DNA from: Anaerolineae bacterium
Lineage (GTDB): Bacteria > Chloroflexota > Anaerolineae > Aggregatilineales > Phototrophicaceae
Direction: 5' to 3'
Length of the DNA stretch: 5,828 nt
NCBI GenBank assembly: GCA_014379235.1
Contig: JACMMD010000130.1
Coordinates: 1 to 5,828, forward strand
The position numbers and the translations under genes were made by a program. How positions within the stretch are numbered: position 1 is the first letter of the stretch; every line of letters begins with the position of its first letter. Positions 1 to 4,628 of the stretch are shown in pieces. Under the pieces are notes generated by a model that worked only from the letters and a program-made list of their open reading frames with translations, made no database searches and was not told where the DNA came from.

Positions 1-1384
1 AGATCATCAGAATGCCGACTCCCCTATCGGTGAGCTGGCGCATCAACTGGTAAATCTCGAACTTCGCGCCCACGTCGATACCGCGTGTCGGCTCATCCAG
101 AATGATGACCTTCGGCGCAGTCGCCAACCACTTGGCCAGCACCACTTTCTGCTGATTGCCGCCGCTCAAATACTGCACTTCCATTTTGGACGACGCCATG
201 TTGATCGACAGTTCGCGCTGTGCCTGCTCGACGCGCTCGGTTTCGAGGCCGCGCTGGATGATGCCGAAGCGCGTTAGCGCATTCAATATTGTCAGTGTGA
301 TGTTGGTGCGGATCGGAAGCTGCATGAACAACCCCTGCGTCTTGCGATCTTCGGGCACGAGCGCCAAACCTGCTCGAACCGCCGCGCCGGGATTACGGGC
401 GTGGAGTTCCTGCCCGTTGAGCGTAACTGTGCCGCTTTGTAAGGGGTCTGCGCCGAAAATCGCCCGCGCCATTTCCGTGCGCCCTGAGCCGACCATGCCC
501 GCAAGTCCGAGAATTTCGCCCGCGTGCAGCGTCAGGCTGGCGTTATGCACCGGCACGGCGGAGACGTTCGCCGCGCTCAAAATCGGTGCGCCGCGACCTT
601 TGCCGCCGCCGCGTGGGAACACTTCGTCCAACGAGCGCCCCACCATCATTTGCACCAGCGCCGGACGGGTTACGGCGCTGATAGGTCTGGTATCGACCAC
701 CTGCCCATCTTTCAAGACGGTGACGAGGTTGGCGATGCGGAACACCTCATCCAGTCGATGCGAGATATAAACGATGGTCACGCCCTGCTGAATCAGCGTG
801 TCGATGATGGCGAATAAGCGTTCGAGTTCGTGCCCTGCCAGAATAGCCGACGGCTCATCCATGACGATCAAATCGGCCTGCTGCGACAGTGCTTTGGCGA
901 TCTCGACCATCTGCTGAGAAGCGACAGTTAAATCCCCTACTGGAGCGCGCAAGTTCAAATCGACGCCGAGCCGTGATAATAATTCGGCGGCTTGCGCGTA
1001 CAGCTTACGGTTGTCGATCAGTCCGAGCGCTGTGCGCGGTTCTCGTCCAAGAAAGATATTTTCGGCAATGTTGAGGTTCGATAGCAAATTGAGTTCTTGA
1101 TAGATGATGCGGATTCCGCCGTCGAGCGCTTCGCGGGTCGTCAGGCTGGCGCGGCTCTGACCTTTATAGACGATCTCGCCGCTGTCGGCTTGATACGCCC
1201 CCGCCAGAATCTTGATGAGCGTCGATTTGCCCGCGCCGTTTTCGCCCACCAGCGCGTGAACTTCCCCCCGCCGACAGGTAAACGACACATCGCGCAGCGC
1301 TTGAACGCCGCCGAAGGCCTTCGAGATGCCGCTCATTTCGAGAATGATGTCAGTGGTTGTGGGGGCTGTCGTCCGCTCAGTCAT
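1..1384 (-). CDS. Sugar ABC transporter ATP-binding protein, CUT2/RbsA-like, 3' end cut off
   Basis: This is the ATPase of a ribose/galactose/inositol-type importer; it powers uptake from the cytoplasmic face of the membrane. Two fused nucleotide-binding domains are visible over 461 residues. In the first, Walker A GENGAGKST is at about 47-55, the signature region LTVASQQ (the usual degenerate form in this family) at 152-158, Walker B VMDEP at 174-178 and the switch histidine SHRLDEV at about 208-214. In the second, the degenerate P-loop GLAGMVGSGRTE is at 293-304, the signature LSGGNQQK at 406-413 and LDEPTRGIDVGA from 429. RbsA proteins are about 500 residues, so roughly 40 C-terminal residues lie outside the window. 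The reading frame has no break. The ATG at 1384 is chosen because an AGAAGG lies 12 bases upstream; the alternative M17 has no ribosome site. It is the last gene visible in the importer locus, 205 bases after the receptor gene. Substrate within CUT2 is undetermined. Confidence 0.95.
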   Translation of the reverse strand, partial: MTERTTAPTTTDIILEMSGISKAFGGVQALRDVSFTCRRGEVHALVGENGAGKSTLIKILAGAYQADSGEIVYKGQSRASLTTREALDGGIRIIYQELNLLSNLNIAENIFLGREPRTALGLIDNRKLYAQAAELLSRLGVDLNLRAPVGDLTVASQQMVEIAKALSQQADLIVMDEPSAILAGHELERLFAIIDTLIQQGVTIVYISHRLDEVFRIANLVTVLKDGQVVDTRPISAVTRPALVQMMVGRSLDEVFPRGGGKGRGAPILSAANVSAVPVHNASLTLHAGEILGLAGMVGSGRTEMARAIFGADPLQSGTVTLNGQELHARNPGAAVRAGLALVPEDRKTQGLFMQLPIRTNITLTILNALTRFGIIQRGLETERVEQAQRELSINMASSKMEVQYLSGGNQQKVVLAKWLATAPKVIILDEPTRGIDVGAKFEIYQLMRQLTDRGVGILMI

Positions 1385-1401
1385 GCGTGAGGTTTGCCTT
1401 C

Positions 1402-1427
1402 TAGCCGGGGATTTCAATCCCCGGTTA
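1402..1427. repeat. Hairpin palindrome next to the ATPase ribosome site
   Basis: CCGGGGATT at 1405-1413 and AATCCCCGG at 1416-1424 form a perfect 9-bp inverted repeat around TC. The match extends outward to 1402-1427 with a single G/T position. On the minus-strand transcript the stem ends directly at the AGAAGG that serves the ATPase gene. It could shield or expose that ribosome site or stabilise an mRNA end. It lacks a U-tract on the minus strand, so it does not look like an intrinsic terminator. It does not share the GTAGGGGC ends of the neighbouring palindromes. Confidence 0.75.
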
Positions 1428-1443
1428 CGGGGTGTTTATTATA

Positions 1444-1464
1444 GGGGCGTTCAACTGAACGCCC
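1444..1464. repeat. Intergenic palindrome, GGGGC-ended family, copy 1
   Basis: GGGCGTTCA at 1445-1453 and TGAACGCCC at 1456-1464 are perfect 9-base arms around AC. The left flank TAGGGGC resembles the GTAGGGGC end of the other copies, while the right end is eroded (GCCCGTCCC). On the minus strand the outer edge of this element creates a TATAAT at 1443-1438 without a recognisable -35 at proper spacing, so a promoter for the ATPase gene here is possible but weak. Confidence 0.75.
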
Positions 1465-1477
1465 GTCCCTGATCTGT

Positions 1478-1539
1478 TGTAGGGGCGCACCTATGTGTGC
1501 GCCCTATAAAATGGGCAGACACGCAGGTCTGCCCCTACA
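1478..1539. repeat. Composite palindromic element, two hairpins within a 9-bp terminal inverted repeat
   Basis: The outer ends TGTAGGGGC (1478-1486) and GCCCCTACA (1531-1539) are exact reverse complements. Inside are two separate hairpins: GGGCGCAC/GTGCGCCC at 1483-1504 and GGGCAGAC/GTCTGCCC at 1513-1534, each with a 6-base loop, separated by the AT-rich TATAAAAT. The 62-base unit resembles a small non-autonomous repeat. No target-site duplication is obvious. It lies between the receptor and ATPase genes, so in an operon transcript it would fold into two strong stems. Confidence 0.75.
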
Positions 1540-1550
1540 AATCATCGGCT

Positions 1551-1578
1551 GTAGGGGCAAGGCATGCCTTGCCCCTAC
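1551..1578. repeat. Perfect 28-base palindrome after the receptor gene
   Basis: GTAGGGGCAAGGCA (1551-1564) is followed at once by its exact reverse complement TGCCTTGCCCCTAC (1565-1578). It has the same GTAGGGGC/GCCCCTAC ends as the composite element but a different core. It begins 12 bases past the stop codon of the receptor gene on the minus strand. It is followed by no U-run in that direction, so it is more likely a 3'-end stabilising structure or repeat element than an intrinsic terminator. Confidence 0.8.
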
Positions 1579-1589
1579 CCTGACAATGC

Positions 1590-2714
1590 CTAGCTCGCGG
1601 CTTCCGTCGCTTCGGGCGCAGTCATATAGCCAAGCTCGATCATGCGCTCATCGCTGAGGAAGATCGGCCCGAAAACGTCGTCGCTCCAATTGGGATTATA
1701 GAACTCGTCCATATCCTCGTTGGTGAAGTCCTGCGTCCGCTCCATCTCGTCGCGGAAGTCCACGAAGCGCGGCACTTCCTCGCCTTGCAGCGTGGCGATG
1801 GCCATGTCGATGCACAGGCGAACCATCGCGTTCGGGTACTGCCACGCCTGGAACTGAACATCATTTTCAGCGACGAGGCGCATGAAGCCCTGACCATATT
1901 CGCCGCCACCAATGGGGGGAATCGGCAGACCTGCGTCGAGATAGGCTTCGATGATGCCCTGCGACATCTGCGCGCCGCCTGACCAGATGCCGTCAATGTC
2001 TTCGCCGTACTGGGCGATCCACTGCTCCATCAGAATCTTGGCTTCGGCCTGCGACCAGTTGCCATACTGCACGTCAAGAATATTGATGCCGGGATTTTCC
2101 GCCCAGACAGCCGTCGCGCCCTGCGCCATGATTTCGGCAGTGTCCACGCCGGGGATACCGTTCATTTGCAGCACGTTGCCTTCGCCGCCAAGCTGGTCTA
2201 CGACGAACTGCGCCAAGCGCTGACCGCCGCCGTACAGGTTCGTGCCGACTTCGGTTACGAAGTTGTCGGTTTCGACGCCGCTGGCACACAAAATCACGGG
2301 GACGCCCTGCGCCATTGCGCGCTCAACCGGAGCGGACAGCGCCGCGCGGCCCATCGGTACGAGGATCAGCGCATCGGGGTCTTGTGCGAGCAGGTCTTCA
2401 ACCTGCGGCACTTGAATGTCCGCGCTGCCGTTAGCGTCGGCATACAGCAGTTCTTCGACCACTTCGGGGCCCAGTTCTTCGACATAGGCGCGGGCGTGTT
2501 CATCGAACAGCGCGGCCCATGAATTCGTTGGCCCTTGTGCAGCCAGCGCGATACGATATGGCGCTTCGGTCATAAAGGGCGTGGTGTCATACATTTCGCC
2601 CTGCCGACGGGTTACGCTGTCCAGATAGGGATTCTCGGCCTCATCTTGCGCCGATACCCCTATAACCGCCATCAAAATCGCTAGTAGTACCAACAATGGG
2701 AACAACTTCTTCAT
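1590..2714 (-). CDS. Sugar ABC transporter substrate-binding protein (type 1 periplasmic-binding fold)
   Basis: This is the extracytoplasmic receptor that delivers the solute to the CUT2 importer. Residues 1-22 form a Sec signal peptide (MKKLF, hydrophobic core, VSA before QDE) without a lipobox cysteine, so it is predicted to be released or held non-covalently. The mature part shows the pattern of ribose-type binding proteins: an N-terminal beta strand YRIALAAQGPTNSW, a block ending in VPQVEDLLAQDPDALILVP, then GIPGVDTAEIMAQG in the second lobe and GIWSGGAQMSQGIIEAY toward the end. At 374 residues it is longer than RbsB (about 300), with an N-terminal extension after the signal and an extended C-terminus. 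The start is supported by AAAGGG 8 bases upstream. A promoter with an embedded palindrome lies 47-75 bases upstream. The fold is clear; the substrate is not, and inositol, ribose or another sugar are all possible. Confidence 0.93.
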   Translation of the reverse strand: MKKLFPLLVLLAILMAVIGVSAQDEAENPYLDSVTRRQGEMYDTTPFMTEAPYRIALAAQGPTNSWAALFDEHARAYVEELGPEVVEELLYADANGSADIQVPQVEDLLAQDPDALILVPMGRAALSAPVERAMAQGVPVILCASGVETDNFVTEVGTNLYGGGQRLAQFVVDQLGGEGNVLQMNGIPGVDTAEIMAQGATAVWAENPGINILDVQYGNWSQAEAKILMEQWIAQYGEDIDGIWSGGAQMSQGIIEAYLDAGLPIPPIGGGEYGQGFMRLVAENDVQFQAWQYPNAMVRLCIDMAIATLQGEEVPRFVDFRDEMERTQDFTNEDMDEFYNPNWSDDVFGPIFLSDERMIELGYMTAPEATEAAS

Positions 2715-2760
2715 TGCTCGAACCCTTTCAATTTAACTATTTGCCTGCGCTGCGTAATAA

Positions 2761-2789
2761 AGTATAGAGCGCTCTATTTAAACTGCCAC
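2761..2789 (-). promoter_or_regulatory. Sigma70-type promoter for the receptor gene
   Basis: Read on the minus strand, GTGGCA (2789-2784, 4 of 6 to TTGACA) is followed by a 17-base spacer and TATACT (2766-2761, 5 of 6 to TATAAT). Transcription would begin near 2753, leaving a leader of about 40 bases that contains the AAAGGG ribosome site at 2728-2723. The -35 box starts only 12 bases after the stop of the CadD-like gene, so the receptor and ATPase genes can be expressed apart from the upstream permease. Confidence 0.55.
2764..2777. promoter_or_regulatory. Putative operator, 14-bp palindrome in the receptor promoter
   Basis: ATAGAGCGCTCTAT is a perfect palindrome centred on a CpG. It fills the downstream end of the promoter spacer and covers the first three bases of the -10 box. 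Repressors of the LacI family, the usual regulators of CUT2 sugar transporters, bind palindromes with a central CG such as the CcpA-type core AAAGCGCTTT. The position would block RNA polymerase. The regulator itself is not in the window. As RNA it would form only a five-pair A/U-rich stem, so a terminator is unlikely. Confidence 0.55.
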
Positions 2790-2801
2790 CATCTTAATAA
2801 T

Positions 2802-3425
2802 TCACCGAAATAAACCCCCGATTGCGGTAAGCGTATGACTTTCGATTAGGATATACACGCCCAAACCGATCAATACGAACGGGACAATAATGTGACCATA
2901 ATTTTTGATGATGTGGGACAGGAACGGATAGCTGCCAAGCTTATACCCTAGATAACACCACACTCCGATCAAGACCGCGAAAATCGTAAGGATAACACCA
3001 AGCTCAGTAATACTCTTTCCTGCGAATAAGGGGATATAGATACTGATGTTATCGCCGCCATTGGCGAACGTCACAACCGCCACGCTGTACGTCTGCCGAT
3101 TCAGAAGCGCATTTGTCTGAGATGATGTTGAGCTTCCAATTTTCACCTTAGAAACCGCTTCTTCGGGGCGCTGTATCAGGCGCTTTATCCCCATGTAAAT
3201 CGGGGCAAATCCGAGCCAGCCGATAATCTCCTCTGGAATCACCAGCGCTCCAACAAACCCTAGTAGGCTTACCGCAAAGATCGCGGCGAACCCGATATAC
3301 TGCCCAAGCACAATATGCCGTTTGTGAAAGGCTGCATCGACCTGTGTGAAATAAATCGCCAAGAGAAAAATATCGTCGATGTTCGTAGCCACAAATGCGA
3401 CTACGGCTGCAATTACCGTTTCCAA
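2802..3425 (-). CDS. cadD: CadD-family cadmium/cation transporter
   Basis: This 207-residue integral membrane protein matches the Cad family (staphylococcal CadD, about 205 residues), which exports cadmium and perhaps other divalent or organic cations. Family marks are the opening hydrophobic helix with NIDDIFLL (15-22), LGQYIGF (40-46), PIYMGIK (75-81), the signature stretch FANGGDNISIYIPLF (120-134) and LIGLGVYILIES near the end. About five to six membrane segments are apparent, with a polar loop at roughly 85-112. The start is TTG at 3425: the codon just before it is TGA, an AAGG lies 7 bases upstream, and the first internal ATG would delete the first two helices. It follows the permease stop by 16 bases, which suggests cotranscription. 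Sampled GC is 43-45% against about 60% in the neighbours, a sign of recent acquisition. The family is confident; the actual ion is not. Confidence 0.88.
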   Translation of the reverse strand: METVIAAVVAFVATNIDDIFLLAIYFTQVDAAFHKRHIVLGQYIGFAAIFAVSLLGFVGALVIPEEIIGWLGFAPIYMGIKRLIQRPEEAVSKVKIGSSTSSQTNALLNRQTYSVAVVTFANGGDNISIYIPLFAGKSITELGVILTIFAVLIGVWCYLGYKLGSYPFLSHIIKNYGHIIVPFVLIGLGVYILIESHTLTAIGGLFR

Positions 3426-3432
3426 TCAATCG

Positions 3433-3436
3433 CCTT
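3433..3436 (-). promoter_or_regulatory. Ribosome binding site deciding the TTG start of the CadD-like gene
   Basis: AAGG on the minus strand sits 7 bases before the TTG at 3425, in the 16-base gap after the permease TAA. The TGA directly before the TTG rules out a longer product in this frame. Confidence 0.6.
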
Positions 3437-3441
3437 AGTGC

Positions 3442-4416
3442 TTACTTTGTGCGCGCCGCGAGGCTGTACAACGCCACTGCCGCCACGATCACCAACCCTT
3501 TGACGATCAACTGCACCTGCACATCAAGTCCTAGCGCCAGTGTCATGCTGCTAAGGAACTGCACGATCAACACTCCGGCCACTGTTCCTAACAAACTGCC
3601 GCGCCCGCCTGTGAAAGCTGTCCCGCCGACCACCGCCGCCGCAATCGAGTCGAGGTCGAAGCCGCGTCCTAGATAGCGGTCAACGTAGCCGACGTAACTC
3701 GTCAGCACGATTCCGGCGATCACGGCAAAGATGCTGCACAGGATGTAGACCGAGATCAGCGTCCGGTCAACGTTGATGCCCGACAGCCGCGCTGCTTCTC
3801 GATTGCTGCCAACGGCGAACACTCGCCGCCCATAAGACGTGCCATACAGGACGAAGGCCATCAGCAGCGTGAGGCCGATCCACAGCAGGAACGACACCGG
3901 AAACACACCGATTCCTGTATTTAGCACGGTCAGACCATCGGGAATGTAGCCGCTTGGAATACCCCGCGTGTAAGCCTGCTGCGCGCCGTTCACCAGTACC
4001 AGCATACCGAGCGTAGCCACGAACGGCGGCACGTTGCGCTTGGTGATGAGCAGGCTGTTAGCGAAGCCGATCAACATACCGATCACCAGCGCTAAACCGA
4101 GCGCGCTCGGAATCTGGCTGTCGTCGCCGCCTGTCACTTTAGCGATGACGATGGCCGTTACTACGATCACCCCGCCGACGGACAAATCCAGCCCGGCCAC
4201 CAGCATCACCAGCGTTTGACCGATGGCCACGATGCCCAACTGTGACGCCTGCCGCAGCACCAGAAACAAAGTCTCCTGCGTGAACATCTGCGGCGTTACA
4301 AAGAAGGCGACGATCAGCAGCAGCGCCAGCGACATATACACGGCGTAATCCAAAATGAATTGGCGCGGCGAAAACGACACGGGCCGTGCTGCTGGAATGG
4401 TTTCTTGCTGCATCAT
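3442..4416 (-). CDS. Sugar ABC transporter permease, CUT2/RbsC-like
   Basis: This is the membrane subunit of the importer, of the RbsC/BPD_transp_2 family, expected to act as a homodimer or heterodimer. The 324 residues are the usual length. After a short cytoplasmic head (1-20) comes a first membrane helix at about 24-42, then the hallmark VAGLDLSVGG (73-82), NVPPFVATLGMLVLVNG (128-144), the cytoplasmic coupling region GRRVFAVGSNREAARLSGI (196-214) that contacts the ATPase, and VVGGTAFTGGRGSLLGT in the C-terminal third. About eight to ten hydrophobic segments are present. Two consecutive ATG codons stand at the start, with AAGG 12 bases upstream, a rather long spacing. It is the first gene of the minus-strand cluster and has its own strong promoter. 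Permease first and receptor third is not the common CUT2 order. Confidence 0.95.
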   Translation of the reverse strand: MMQQETIPAARPVSFSPRQFILDYAVYMSLALLLIVAFFVTPQMFTQETLFLVLRQASQLGIVAIGQTLVMLVAGLDLSVGGVIVVTAIVIAKVTGGDDSQIPSALGLALVIGMLIGFANSLLITKRNVPPFVATLGMLVLVNGAQQAYTRGIPSGYIPDGLTVLNTGIGVFPVSFLLWIGLTLLMAFVLYGTSYGRRVFAVGSNREAARLSGINVDRTLISVYILCSIFAVIAGIVLTSYVGYVDRYLGRGFDLDSIAAAVVGGTAFTGGRGSLLGTVAGVLIVQFLSSMTLALGLDVQVQLIVKGLVIVAAVALYSLAARTK

Positions 4417-4466
4417 AACGGAGATCGACCTTGCTCGAAGCGTATACGGCTGACGGTGATACAGCA

Positions 4467-4487
4467 GTGCTTTTCGTAAGTAAGCAC
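4467..4487. promoter_or_regulatory. Inverted repeat over the predicted permease transcription start
   Basis: GTGCTT (4467-4472) and AAGCAC (4482-4487) are 6-base arms separated by 9 bases. The predicted start of the permease transcript falls near 4483, inside the right arm. It may be a repressor site or a small leader hairpin; six-base arms are short enough that chance cannot be excluded. Confidence 0.35.
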
Positions 4488-4489
4488 AG

Positions 4490-4518
4490 ATTTTAGTTCA
4501 AAAAGCGAACCTGTCAAA
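4490..4518 (-). promoter_or_regulatory. Sigma70-type promoter for the permease gene
   Basis: On the minus strand a perfect TTGACA (4518-4513) is followed by a 17-base spacer and TAAAAT (4495-4490, 5 of 6 to TATAAT). This is the best consensus promoter in the window. Transcription would begin around 4483, giving a leader of about 65 bases before the ATG at 4416. It would drive the permease and the tightly linked CadD-like gene, and possibly the whole cluster. Confidence 0.65.
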
Positions 4519-4616
4519 ATCCCTTAACGCTTCCTTCCCCACTGCTTAAAGCGGCGCGGATATAGTTCTCTACTTACATGTTTTCCATGTGCCTTCCCCT
4601 GTACGGTATCACATTC

Positions 4617-4622
4617 AAAGGA
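4617..4622 (+). promoter_or_regulatory. Ribosome binding site of the phytase gene
   Basis: AAAGGA stands 6 bases before the ATG at 4629, the strongest ribosome site in the window. With the signal peptide that begins at this ATG it fixes the start. Confidence 0.75.
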
Positions 4623-4628
4623 CAACCT

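Larger units (their letters stand above)
4417..4628. other. Divergent intergenic region between permease and phytase genes
   Basis: These 212 bases separate two genes transcribed away from each other. The permease side holds a clear promoter and an inverted repeat, listed separately. On the phytase side only a TATAGT at 4561-4566 resembles a -10 box, with no fitting -35, and ACATG/CATGT at 4576-4590 is a short inverted repeat with a 5-base spacer. An 8-base palindrome CGTATACG lies at 4441-4448 in the permease leader. No RNA gene is recognisable. Confidence 0.6.

Noticed and set aside
156..770. Open frame of 204 codons on the plus strand
   Set aside because: It lies entirely antisense to the well-conserved ATPase, has no ribosome site and its translation is rich in Arg, Ser and Pro without any recognisable domain; a shadow frame of a GC-rich gene.
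1438..1443. TATAAT on the minus strand as ATPase promoter
   Set aside because: It arises at the edge of a palindrome, with no -35 at 16-18 bases and no extended -10 TG.
1405..1578. CRISPR array
   Set aside because: The repeated stretches are palindromes of differing core and irregular spacing; there is no constant direct repeat with uniform spacers.
1640..1996. Open frame of 118 codons on the minus strand overlapping the receptor gene
   Set aside because: Same strand but a different frame from the receptor; Ser/Arg/Trp-rich translation without a domain, while the receptor frame shows clear family motifs.
2764..2777. Intrinsic terminator after the CadD-like gene
   Set aside because: With a minimal loop the RNA stem has only five mostly A/U pairs and no run of U follows; position within a good promoter favours an operator.
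4512..4529. Pho box for the phytase gene
   Set aside because: A CTGTCA half-site occurs at 4512-4517, but the expected second half 11 bases on (CCTTAAC region) does not match, and the half-site is the reverse of the permease -35 box.
4561..4566. Phytase promoter -10 box TATAGT
   Set aside because: No hexamer resembling TTGACA lies 16-18 bases upstream (the region is C-rich), so it is not called as a promoter.
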